Part shown: positions 44,876 to 55,117 of the stretch, piece after piece
How the letters are laid out: each line of letters begins with the position of its first letter
Numbering within the stretch: the first letter of the stretch is position 1
Source of the DNA: Pleurodeles waltl
Lineage: Eukaryota > Chordata > Amphibia > Caudata > Salamandridae
DNA: 64,000 bases
Direction: 5' to 3'
NCBI RefSeq assembly: GCF_031143425.1
Contig: NC_090447.1
Location: 850,583,760-850,647,759 of the forward strand
Made by a program: the position numbers and the translations under genes
Notes under the pieces: generated by a model
The model's input: only the letters and a program-made list of their open reading frames with translations
What the model was told of the DNA's origin: nothing
Databases searched by the model: none

Positions 44876-46401
44876 TTATTTCCTGGCGGGGGTCTTGCCA
44901 TCTTGCTCTGTCCTGTTCCTGGATCTCAGGGCCCGCTTGCGTGGTGGTTGTCCGTCTGCAGTGGATGGGGTGCTGGTGTGGTGGTCCTGTGGTGGGTCGT
45001 CCTGTCCACTAGCGCCGGCGGAGGTGGTGGGCAGTTCGTCGTTCTGACTAGTGTCAGGGGGCCCTTGGAGTGCCACGGTGTCCCTCAAGGTCTTTTGAAT
45101 GTCCGTCAGCACCCCTACGATGGTGCCCAGGGCGGAGCCGATGGTCCTAAGCTCCTCCCTGAACCCCAAATACTGCTCCTCCTGCAGACGCAGGGTCTCC
45201 TGCAACTTGTCCAGGACCGTCGCCATCGTCTCCTGGGAGTGGTGGTATGCTCCCATGATGGAGGATAGGGCCTCGTGGAGAGTTGGTTCCCTTGGCCTGT
45301 CCTCCCTCTGTCGCACAGCAGCCCTCCCAGTTCCCCTGTGTTCCTGTGCCTCTGTCCCCTGGACCGTGTGCCCACTACCACTGCCCCCAGGTCCCTGTTG
45401 TTGTTGGGGTGTTGGGTTAGCCTGGGTGCCCTGTAGTGGTGGACACACCGCTGATTGACCTGTCCTGGGTAGGGAGGTTTGGGCCCGCTGGGTGGGTGCT
45501 TTGCTGGTGTTACCAGAGGGTGGAAGCTCGGTGTTGGGCTGTGGCTGGGCAAGGGGAACCGACTGTCCTGAGGCCCACGATGGTCTGGGCTGGTCATCAA
45601 GATCCAGTAGGGCAGAGCTGCTGTCGTCACTGTGGGCCTCTTCTGGGGATGGAGTGGTGTTGTCTGGACCCTCTGGTGTGGTGACGTTCCTTTGGGTTCC
45701 TGCGGGGGTATAAGTACAGGATTATTGCATGTGTGTGTGTAATGGTGTGCAATGGTTGGGTGTGCGTGAACCCCAGTGCAGGCATTCCTGTGTGTGGGGT
45801 TGTGTGCTGATGGTTGGGGGGTGTTCTGGGTATGTGCAGTGGGCATGCTTTAGTGATGGGTGTCCATGCTTAGTTGTGTCATTCATGTCTGGTGGTTGGG
45901 ATGTGTAGTTGGTGTTATGGGTACATTAGTGAGGAGTTTGGGTGATAGGGGAGGGTGTGTGGGTGGGGGTGTGTGATAGCATGCAGGTAGGGTGGGGGAT
46001 ATGATAGTGAAGATTTGACTTACCAGTGTCCGTTCCACCAACGACTCCTCCGAGGCCCTAGGATGCAAGATGGACAAGACTTGCTCCTCCCATGTTGTTA
46101 GTTGAGGGGGAGGAGGTGGGGGTCCGCCGCCAGTCCGCTGTACCGCGATGTGGTGCCTGGAGACCGTGGAACGCACCTTCCCCCGTAGGTCGTTCCACCT
46201 CTTCCTGATGTCCTCCCTATTTCTTGGGTGCTGTCCCACTGCGTTGACCCTGTCCACTATCCTTTGCCATAGCTCCATCTTCCTGGCTATGGATGTGTGC
46301 TGTACCTGTGAGCCAAATAGCTGTGGCTCTACCCGTAGGATTTCCTCCACCATGACCCTGAGCTCCTCCTCGGAGAAGCGGGGGTGTCTTTGGCGTGACA
46401 T
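44876..46401 (-). pseudogene. Myb/SANT-like protein 1, right copy, frameshifted
   Basis: Exon 1 is 46,401-46,024 and exon 2 is 45,699-44,876, with intact splice sites. The Myb/SANT domain is as in the left copy. Exon 1 is one base shorter (378 versus 379 nt). A base is missing near 46,060, where the left copy encodes HPEGLVGV, so the end of exon 1 and all of exon 2 are read out of frame after splicing. Exon 2 itself is the same length as in the left copy (824 nt) and its coiled-coil frame is otherwise open. Confidence 0.8.
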
Positions 46402-47002
46402 GGGGTGTTGTGTGTGATGTGTGGGGTGGTGTATGTGTTGATGAGTGTGGTGAGTGTAGTTGTAGGTGGTGTTTTGTGCGTGGATGTTGTGTGGGTGATG
46501 GTGTTGTGTGTCTCTGTGTGATGGGGTTGTCTATTCTGTGCTCTCTCTCTCGCCTTCTCTCTGAATTTTTTGTTGTAGAGTTTGTGGGTGATGTGGGTGT
46601 GTGTTTTATATTGTGTTGGGTGTGTGGGAGTGGTGTGTGTATGTGTATCAGGTGTGTGTATTTTGAATTGTCCAATGTGGCGGTGTTTTGGAGCTGTGTG
46701 TGTATTTTGAGCGCGGCGGTGTGTACCGCCAGTGGAATACCGCGATTGAAAGACCGCTGCGTGGATTCGTGGGTCGTAATGGCATGGGCGTGTTTCTGTT
46801 GGCGTGGAGGTGGAGGATTTGTTTCCGCATGTTTAACGCTGACCTTTGGTGTGGCGGGATTGTGTGGGTGTCTGAATTTCGGCGGATTCCGAGATGTGTG
46901 TCATAATAGCTGTGGCGGTCTACCGCCGCCGCGCCGGTGTATTGGCGGTCTTCTGCACGGCGGTAAGCGCCTTATACCGCCAATGTTGTAATGACCCCCT
47001 AA

Positions 47003-47323
47003 GTGTGAAGGTAACCTTTTAACCGAGGCCTCCCGCGGCCTGTAGCCGAGCAGGGTCCATCGCGGTCGGCCTCAAACTTTGACTTTGCCCCAGTCGAGGT
47101 GCAACCAGATGACCCGATTGGCGCTTTTTGTTTCTAGGCGCTAAAAAAAAAAAAAATCTTAAAAAATTCATATCTCCGGTTCCCCTTATCCGATTGTATT
47201 CGTTTTGGTGTCATTTTACAGATAAAAATATAAACTATTTTTATTAATTGGTTTTTGATTTTTAAACTGTTTCCTGTGTTTTATTTAATTATTGTTTTGT
47301 GATATTTGAATGCTTTACACTCT
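47003..47323 (+). other. LTR segment between Harbinger insertions
   Basis: Continuation of the interrupted LTR. It contains an A-run (47,142-47,155), TTCATATCTCCGGTTCC and an AT-rich stretch. No gene is seen. Confidence 0.6.
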
Positions 47324-47877
47324 GGGGGTGATTCTAAGCTTGGCGGGCGGCGGTAGCCGCCCGCCAAGCGGGAACCGGCAGAAGACCGTACCGCTGTCAA
47401 AAGACTGCGGCGGTCATTCTGGGTTTCCCACTGGGCTGGCGGGCGACCGCCGAAAGTCCGCCCGCCAGCCCAGTGGGAAACACCCTTCCCACGAGGACGC
47501 CGGCTCAGAATGGAGCCGGCGGAGTGGGAAGGTGCGACGGGTGCAGTTGCACCCGTCGCGAATTTCAGTGTCTGCAAAGCAGACACTGAAATTCTTTGTG
47601 GGGCCCTCTTACGGGGGCCCCTGCAGTGCCCATGCCATTGGCATGGGCACTGCAGGGGCCCCCAGGGGCCCCACGGCACCCCATACCGCCATCCTGTTCC
47701 GGGCGGGCGAACCGCCAGGAACAGGATGGCGGTATGCGGTGTCAGAATCCCCATGGCGGCGCAGCAAGCTGCGCCGCCATGGTGGATTCCCAAGGGCAGC
47801 GGAAAGTCGGCGGTACACCGCCGGCTTTCTGCTTCTGGCCGCGGCTGTACCGCCGCGGTCAGAATGCCCTGACCCCC
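47324..47877. mobile_element. Harbinger-type MITE 2, chain of hairpins, TSD TCT
   Basis: 554 bp flanked by TCT (47,321-47,323 and 47,878-47,880). The ends are GGGGGTGATTCTAAGC and GAATGCCCTGACCCCC. It has the same order of hairpins as MITE 1, with partly different stem sequences that still pair, for example the GAATTTCAGTGTCTGC stem near 47,560-47,595 and the TACCGCCATCCTGTTC stem near 47,683-47,735. No real coding potential. Confidence 0.8.
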
Positions 47878-48045
47878 TCTGTCTCCTAAGTTAAGCCTTG
47901 ACGCTCGTTGCCAAGCTACCAAGGGTTGAGCTGGGTTTAATTTACTCAGACCTAACTGGACCTTAATGGAGGTTAGTGGCCTATTGCTAAGTGTAGGTAC
48001 CTACCTGCCCTTACCAATAACCCATTTTCCAAAATTTTTTAAACC

Positions 48046-48739
48046 TGGGTTTGTACCAAAATGGTACGCCTCCCCGACAGACGCATAACGACGATAAATA
48101 TCTTTATTTCAACCTGTTACTTCCTCTTGCCAGGTGTGCTGCACTATGCAGCACACATAAAAAGAGAAATAAGATTGTTTTTTATGCAGCAAGGTATGCC
48201 TTCCTGCACAATAACAAAATCCTGCACGCAATGCAGGCACCCTTGCACTATGGTGTTGACTCAAGGCAGCACGCAGTGTGTCAGCACAAAGAAATACCAG
48301 AAATGTTCCATATCTTTGTAAACAATGAGCATTTCTGCACTCTCCATTTCATGCAACTCAATGCAGCAAGTTCCCTTGCTGCAATGCCTTGCATGAACTA
48401 ATAGTAAATGTGCCCTTGAATGCCGAGAAGGCCGCCATACTTTTGTGACCCATACAGTATTCTTTGTCAGAAACAAACATCCAAACTTGAGGAGTTTTTT
48501 CTGAAAAATAAAATGTCTCTAGAATTATAGCCCAGGGTGTCAGGAGCATTTTTTTTGTTTTCCTGTCCAGTTGTACCATGGCTTACAACACAAAGTCAAC
48601 CATGCACTTCGAAAAAAGTAGCGCTTCCTGTCATCAGGGGTATGACGAAATATATAAATGGTTCAAGAAAAACAAATAGGATGATATCATTATTTCAGTG
48701 TATTGCATTTAAATATTGTTTTGTTTTATTACTGTGAAG
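48046..48739. repeat. Backbone repeat, counterpart of 3,757-4,471
   Basis: Resumes the backbone exactly where copy 1 continues (AAACCTGGGTTTG). It has small deletions relative to copy 1 and no gene. Confidence 0.7.
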
Positions 48740-48941
48740 ACATGGAATTTCCACAGTTAAGTGTTGGCTGATTGTTGCAGGCTCACCCATAGGTCACATC
48801 TGTATATCTACGACAGAGCTCTAATGATCTACTGAATTTGCTGATTTTAATCTAAAAATAGTCTTTTTCTACGTTGTATATAATACGTGGTATTCGGATT
48901 ATAATACAATTTTGTGAACTATTCTTATCATTATATTGTAG

Positions 48942-49061
48942 GAGCACCGAGGGGACAGAACAGTGAGTCAAAATATGATGTAAATGTTGATTCCCCAGTC
49001 CAGTGGAATGAAAAGACTGATGTTGATATCTCTTGGACACATCTGCCTCAAGAGCCACCAG
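48942..49061 (+). other. Exon-like block, copy 3
   Basis: 120 bp, same phase, acceptor TTATATTGTAG and donor CCAGGTTTGT. Only two differences from copies 1 and 2, both synonymous in the inferred frame (TCT to TCC, GTG to GTC). Adjacent flanks differ somewhat more, for example three changes in the 50 bp just upstream. Confidence 0.4.
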
Positions 49062-49479
49062 GTTTGTATTTGCTTTTTGATGTTCCCCATATATTCGTCA
49101 TTAGATATCTAATTAAAAAATTAGCTGAGGCGGTGTAATTGCTATTCATATTGAAGTATGTGTTCTTATTGAGCACAAGCAATATAAAAATTCAGTTTAA
49201 AATAGATGACACTTTCGGATAGGCCATGAGACTTCTTGAAGTATGCCTTACTGATGCATATTATTCTTTTTTCCAGTTCTTGCTTTTGCTCAGCACCGGC
49301 ACTTAATTCTCAGTCTTAACACCTGCACTTGTTTATCACATTTCATCACATGGTGGCGGTGTCTGACAATTTATAAGCAAAGGAAATGAGTGTTTTTTTT
49401 TTCTCTCTCTCTCTCTCTCGTTCTCTCGCTCTCGCTTTCTCTCTCTCCTCCTCTCCCCCTCTCCTTCTCTCTATAGGCC

Positions 49480-50830
49480 CCTGACCACCCATATAAAAAA
49501 TTTACTAAAAGTCTCAAATAAAAAGCATGCAGTGGATACCCCATGGGCATGCATATATCAATGAAGATTTGCCCCCAAAGGTAAAACGCAGCAGGCGGGT
49601 GTGCTCCGGATATACTGATAAGAGACAGAAGGCTGCCTCTAAGTCTGATTTGGATTTGGCTATCAAAGCACCCCCAACCCCAATCTCTGCAGTTTGGAGA
49701 GCGCTTCATCAGAAGAAGTTTCCCGCACTGTACAAAGACCCTGGTCCAGACCGTCATTAACAGATGGCCCCAGCGGGAAGGATAAATTGTGGATCTAGCA
49801 AAATTTGCCTGCCTCTTTCTTTGGGACCAGACTAAGAGGCGAGCTGACCAGTGTCAGGGATGGAGGAGATTGAAATGGCCCTGCAACCCTCCCTGCGCAC
49901 ATCTCCTTCATAATCTTCCCTCTGCCAATCTCTAGTTGCTGCAACACCCACAGTTGATTCTTGGGTGGGACTGGGGTTGAGGTAGCACTGGAGGGAATAC
50001 GGAAACCATCCCTCAAACCATAATACAGCAGATTAATGTCATGCTTGTTTTTGTATTTGCTGAGGAGGAAAGCGAGCACGTGCATACCGATGGGAGAGGA
50101 GAGATTAGGAGAATACTGAGGGGGGTTAATGACTTTTTGAGGGGGGCTTCTCTTGTGGCTTCCCATGCTTCTTGAAGCACTTTCTCTCTGGGTGACCTTG
50201 TTATCTGCAAAAGGAGCAAAGGTGTTTGAATATATTAGCCACATCCTTGATACATTCTTTTTTATTATGCTGCCAGTAGGCCAATTTTTTGTCCGCGGAA
50301 CTTTTGTGAGACCAAAAGAATTGTGAGAACTTTTCAGAAGAGGGGCCTTATGGAACTCCAGATGCCAAATTTAAATTTCTCTCTGATCCCTGGCAATTTC
50401 TGATCTGATCGCTTTCATGTGCCTGAATTTGATGTTGTATTGGAGCCTGGCAGAACAATGATATTCTGAAGCTGAAAAATAGACTAGGGACATGAAGCCG
50501 AACAATTGGGGGGGCCAATGTATTGAACTTCTCAGGCAAAATTGCCAAGTGGATGGAAAACCCCATCACCCAATGCTTGAGGGACCATTCCACCCAAACA
50601 TTCTTTGGCTTTTTCTTGCCTCGTACGCTCCCCTAGTCTTGCTCAGGACTAAACCCGCATTAATCAAGTCAAACACGTCAACATATTCCTGTTTATGAAT
50701 CTTTTCTTTCATCTCAGCTGGAACATGCCAAAAGATTGCTGAAGGAGGGTAGATGACATTGACCCACAGAGCATGGGACTGATCCTATGCAACGACTGAC
50801 CTGTTCTGTTTGACAGGGCATCCGTGAGGC
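49480..50830 (-). pseudogene. DIRS-type retroelement fragment, copy 2 backbone
   Basis: Same segment as 5,277-6,640. It has the clearest RT N-terminal stretch: LRDGFRIPSSATSTP, MKEMCAGRVAGPFQSPP and SPLSLVPKKEAGKF in one frame (50,244-49,795). The zinc knuckle and Gag region to the right are disrupted. The left edge is an expanded CT-rich microsatellite (about 49,400-49,475). Confidence 0.7.
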
Positions 50831-51949
50831 CACTGAATCAGCCGCGTCACAAAGCATCAAAACTTTAAAAGTGACATTAATTTGGACTTGGCCATTGAGT
50901 CACATTTAATGCCATGATTAATTTGATATCTTTCAGTACCCATTTAGGTAGACCCATTCAGAAGTTATACAGGTTGGGACACCAGCCAGTAACTCTCTGT
51001 TCGCCAATGGGGCTGCTAACTTTCTTTAGCAGAACAATAACTTTAGGGGTTTTGCTGCTAAAACATATATAAAACTATATGTCCTCCTGTTAGGCCTGGG
51101 ATCTTTGGTGTGGTTTCCCTTGACTTTTTGCCATCTAACCTTCTGTTTTTCTGACTCATTTTTTATGACTTTTAGGATTCTGGGCATATTACAACTGCTG
51201 ACCAGTGCTAACATGCAGGTGCTTTGTCTTCTAAACAATGTAACACTGGCTTCTCCCAACTGTCAAATTTAATTCACTTGTAAGTCCCTAGTAAAGTGCA
51301 ATGTATGTGCCCTGGCCTGTAAATTAAAAACTACTAGTGAGCCTTCAGCACCGATTGTGCCACCCACTACAGTACTCTTTCAAAATTGTCTCAGGCCTGC
51401 CACTGCAGAGCCTTTGTGTGCCTTTTTAAACTGCCATTTCGACCTAGAAAGTGTACCCACTTGCCATCCCCAACCCTTTCTTTTTATTACATGTAATTCA
51501 TCCCTACAGTAGGCCCTACTTAGTCCCAAAGGAACGGTACAGTGTATTTAAAAAGTTGGACATGTACTTTCATGTTTAACATGTCCAGATAGTGAAAAAC
51601 TCTTACATTTGTTATTCACTATTGCAAGGCCTATCTCTCCCTTAGGATAGCATTGGGGTTACCTTAAAACATCTTTCAACTGTAATTCCCAATTGGTAAG
51701 AGATATACATAAGGAGTTTGGGGTCCCTGGCCTCCCAATTTAAAATCACCACTATGATGAAGTTGGATTTTAAATTGTAGGTCTGCAAATGCCACTTTTA
51801 GAGAGTTGGTATTTCCTTACTTTACCCATTCTGTGCATCTGCCTGTCTCTGAATACATGTCTGGGGTTGTTGACAGATGAGATTTGTGCATTTCCTGTAG
51901 ACAGTCACACACAAAGGGAGCTTGAGTGTGGCATTTGCATATTGATGGC

Positions 51950-53022
51950 TGTTCTGCTTTCCTACATATCTCATATCAGAGATTACAGAACCTCTCTGGA
52001 ATGCACTTCTGAGTTCAAAGAAGACCTTTATTGTTGTTAATTCTTCCCCACCCACAAGTTCTTGAGAGACAAATTAGTAGATTTCAAGCACACGTTCAAA
52101 AGAGTAAAAGTAGTCGCAGCAATGAAAGCAAAATATATCACAGTACTTCTCAGTTGCAATGTACACAGCAAATATATATTTAAAGCAAAGCATAAAAGTC
52201 AAATTCATCACCGTATGGGCAAGGCGGCAGGGCCTAAATATTCAGCTTCACCTTTCTGGGGTCTGCAAGTTGATGACTCCGGTCAACTGCGAGAAAGAGA
52301 TTATCTACCCAAACGGGAGACTGGCAACTGACGTCTAGCTCCAGCCTGAAGTCAAGCAGATTCAAATCTAACTCACTGTAGCCCAGAGTCATCCTTACAA
52401 AAGCGTGCCCCCTCCTGTCAGACTCGGGAAAACTAAGCAAGCCTTTGGAGACTGGCCAGATCTCCTAGACTTCTCCTATTCCCAAGGCTGAGCAGAAAGG
52501 AAAACACCAAATGTACTCTCTCTTATCAGGTATAGTCTGGTGTGAAGAAAACAGCTTGGTTCATCTTGTGGAAAAACACAGCTTGGAAGAATACAGACAT
52601 CTGCGATGTTTCAACTGCAATGTCTAACTCCACGTTAAAGCCAACAGGCAGCTAACCTAAATATCAAATGTAATGTCTAATGTCATGTCAAAGCCAATAG
52701 GCAGCTAACCTAAATTACAAATGTAATGTCTAATATCATGTCAAAGCCAATAGGCAGCTGAACTGAATACAAAATGTAATGTCTAATATCATGTCAAAGC
52801 CAATAGGCAGCTAAGCTGAATACAGAATGTAATGTATAATATCATGTCAAAGCCAATAGGCAGCTAAGCTGAATACACAATGTAATGTCTAATGCAATGT
52901 CAAAGCCAATAGGCGGCTAAACTGAACAAAACATACAATGTGCTACTGGTGAACATTGAGCAACTAATATGCGCAGTGGTGAAACACAAAGTCATTGGTC
53001 AAACACAATTAATAGCATCACA
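51950..53022 (-). mobile_element. Solo LTR with ATGGC target duplication
   Basis: 1,073 bp, begins TGTTCTGCTTTCC and ends AGCATCACA. It is flanked by ATGGC (51,945-51,949 and 53,023-53,027). The uninterrupted sequence is seen at 10,670-10,690. The minus orientation is suggested by AATAAA on that strand near 52,030. No coding region. Confidence 0.8.
52620..52930. repeat. 53-54-bp tandem array inside the LTR
   Basis: About six units of TGTCAAAGCCAATAGGCAGC plus an AT-rich spacer. Such arrays in LTRs can be enhancer repeats, but no function is shown here. Confidence 0.85.
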
Positions 53023-53955
53023 ATGGCCCATCACCAGGCTGATGGGTCTTCCTGGGCTTGATGAGGGGGGAGGGGAGCTGACACTCCTGAATAGGGCTGT
53101 GCGACTCCACACATAAAGGGCTTAATAACCCCCTGCAGAGTGTCTGGAGCCAGGGAAGGCAGGACAGGGACCTTGTGGACTTCAAAGGAAGGCCTTGAAG
53201 TTTCTCCCACTTTCCGCATCCGGGGCACCAAAGTATAAATACTCGACCCCAAACCCCACCAAATCAGATCCCTACTGGAACCAAGGACAGTCAGCCAGAA
53301 AGAAGGACTGTTGTGCTGCCAGGAGGGACTGCCACTCTTCAACTGCATTGTTGTGTTGACCTACTCCTTTTGTGTGCTGTGCTGAGGAGGGGCTGCCACT
53401 TTGCTGTCTGACTGCTGTGTTGGGCTGCTCCCTGCTGCCTCTGTCCTGCAGTGAGAAAGTTTGGACTTTCTCTCAACATCCTTGCAACCAAGGCCCATAT
53501 TTATACTTTTTTACGCAAAGTGATAATTTCATGTCTATCCCCTAAATGTACCCAGTGTGGCCCGTTGACCATGGTTTTTTGTCATTACAGCTAGAGCACA
53601 GAATGTCCTTACTCCTTACATTCATGAGGCAGAACATCTCATTCATTTTTGTGAGAACAAATTTTGTCTATATTTTACCTTAGGGAGATCTCAACACTAG
53701 TGATGGAGATCTCACTATGGTAAATCATAGGGAAAAGAAAAAAGGTTATTAAACTTGAAAAAAAATAGTACAAATATCTGTTTTATGTTAAATATTATTG
53801 TAAATTCTATTTTTATATTTCTTTGAACTAACCAAAAAGTTACAATGTGTATAATTTAAAATGAAAATGTAATTGTTTTGAATATAATGAATGAAAGTTA
53901 AATTATTTTTTAAAGTTTAAATTAAAGAAACAAATACCCCTTAAAGTAAAAACAC

Positions 53956-54565
53956 AGACATATTTATAAGAAAGTGGCGCAGTGCAGCACAGCAAGTTAC
54001 CTTGCTGTGTTGCACTGCATTACTGCATTCTTGGGAAAGAACAGAAATGTGTTGTATTTCAGGCATGCACCACATTCCTGATTTTTACCTTTGCACTGGC
54101 ACACAATGGGTTGCCTAGGGCCAACGCATGCACCCTTGCACCATGGTGCAAGAGTGCCTGCGCTGCATACAGGTTTGTTTTTGCGCAGGAAGGGTCACTT
54201 TCCTGCACAAAACAAAAATCCTCAAAGGCTTTTTCATATCCTATGTGTGCTGCAGCACACATGGAAAGAGGAAAAACAAGGAGAAATAAAGATATTTTTC
54301 CTCATTACGCCTCTCCTGGGGAGGCATAAGATTTTGGCGCGCTCCCAGGTGTACAAGTCCTTGAAATATGGGAATGCTTCAAAAGCCATGGAAGGTGCAT
54401 GGGAACACCCTCCGCAATGCCCATGAAATGTCTACCCAGGGCAGAGTAAGGCAACACAGCAGTTTGCTCTGAGTGCCTTAATCCAGATTTTTACAGCCAC
54501 TCAAAGTCACACGTATACCACGTTGTGTGGTGCAAACATGACGCAACCCTCTCATAAATATGCCC
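53956..54565. mobile_element. MITE, third copy
   Basis: Full-length paralogue of 1,218-1,825. The left terminus is degraded (AGACATATTTATAAGA) and the right terminus CTCATAAATATGCCC is intact. Confidence 0.6.
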
Positions 54566-55117
54566 CATAATATGTAACAATAAGTATTAAAAGTGACGTT
54601 TAGAATTATTTAAAAGTAATTTAATTATATTTTAGTATAAGTAATGTTTCATTGACATTGATTTTTAAATGTGAAAAAGGTTAAAGGTGATTAAAAAGAG
54701 TTATGAGTCATATAAACAAACATGAGAGATTATAACCATGCAACTGAAAACAAGAAGATTGATTTGGGTTTTAGCAATATACTGGACTGCATGACCCACA
54801 ATGCCCACTAAAGTAAAACGAATTACATACAGGCCAACATGTTAATCTTCAATGTTGAGGCATTAATTAAATGACAAGAATCTTTTATTGCTAGCCAGGA
54901 GTAGTACCATGTTTTTGAAAATGCATGCAGACTAAATAGTGTTAAATAAAAAAAAAGATTTAGGCTTATGATTGTGTCGAAATATGTATTTATTTGCATT
55001 TTTTAATTTTTTTAAAAGACCATGTGAAATATTTTCAAAAATTCATTAAATCAGATTAATACTTTTCACAAAATATAATACATATAAATAAAAATGTTAA
55101 ATGGGTTTTTTAAAGTA

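Larger units (their letters stand above)
30952..46999. mobile_element. Giant palindromic Harbinger transposon, 16,048 bp, TSD TAA
   Basis: Terminal sequences are GGGGGTCATTACAACATTGG at the left and its exact inverted complement at the right, flanked by TAA (30,949-30,951 and 47,000-47,002). A three-base duplication fits Harbinger/PIF transposons. The inverted similarity does not stop after tens of bases: it runs for about 7.2 kb on each side, leaving a 1.6-kb unique centre. Each arm carries Myb/SANT-like gene 1, a HARBI1-type transposase exon, Myb/SANT-like gene 2 and a repeat-coding ORF. The arms differ at roughly 4% of positions in a 240-bp stretch I compared. The intact transposase, simple target duplication and matched outer ends suggest it moved as a single unit. 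Confidence 0.85.
39784..46999. repeat. Right arm of the 7.2-kb inverted repeat
   Basis: Inverted copy of 30,952-38,145. Its outer end is the same transposon end as the left arm, not the opposite end of a conventional element. Confidence 0.9.
28445..48037 (+). mobile_element. Long LTR interrupted by three Harbinger-type insertions
   Basis: Starts TGTGAGAAAACAGGG and ends near ACCCATTTTCCAAAA. The pieces are 28,445-30,200, 30,822-30,951, 47,003-47,323 and 47,881-48,037, about 2.4 kb of LTR in total. Copy 1 shows the empty site at 3,745-3,760. The sequence around 30,100-30,950 and 47,003-47,110 contains degenerate tandem units with the motif GAAAAAGAGACTAAGT. No protein is supported, and open stretches near 29,514-29,858 are GC-rich shadows. 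Confidence 0.65.
48740..51470. repeat. Third, diverged copy of the 2.8-kb unit
   Basis: Single copy here. It lacks about 130 bp near its start (48,780) relative to 4,510-4,640. It is more diverged from units 1 and 2 than they are from each other, so the tandem doubling in copy 1 came after the backbone duplication. Confidence 0.8.
13230..53515. repeat. Backbone segment, copy 2 (expanded by insertions)
   Basis: Corresponds to copy 1 in the same order. It is interrupted at about 14,779-27,575 by an antisense LTR containing the foamy-like provirus. It is interrupted again at about 28,445-48,037 by a long LTR containing the Harbinger elements. At the second site, copy 1 shows the unoccupied sequence (TACACTTGTAAACCTGGG). 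Its right end is a breakpoint inside the MITE remnant at 53,515. Confidence 0.7.
51088..53515 (+). mobile_element. Long LTR, paralogous insertion, truncated at right
   Basis: Starts TGTTAGGCCTGGG at the same site as the LTR at 9,643. It is interrupted by another LTR (51,950-53,022). It ends about 20 bases into the nested MITE (GGCCCATATTTATAC), directly joined to backbone equivalent to position ~800. Confidence 0.75.
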
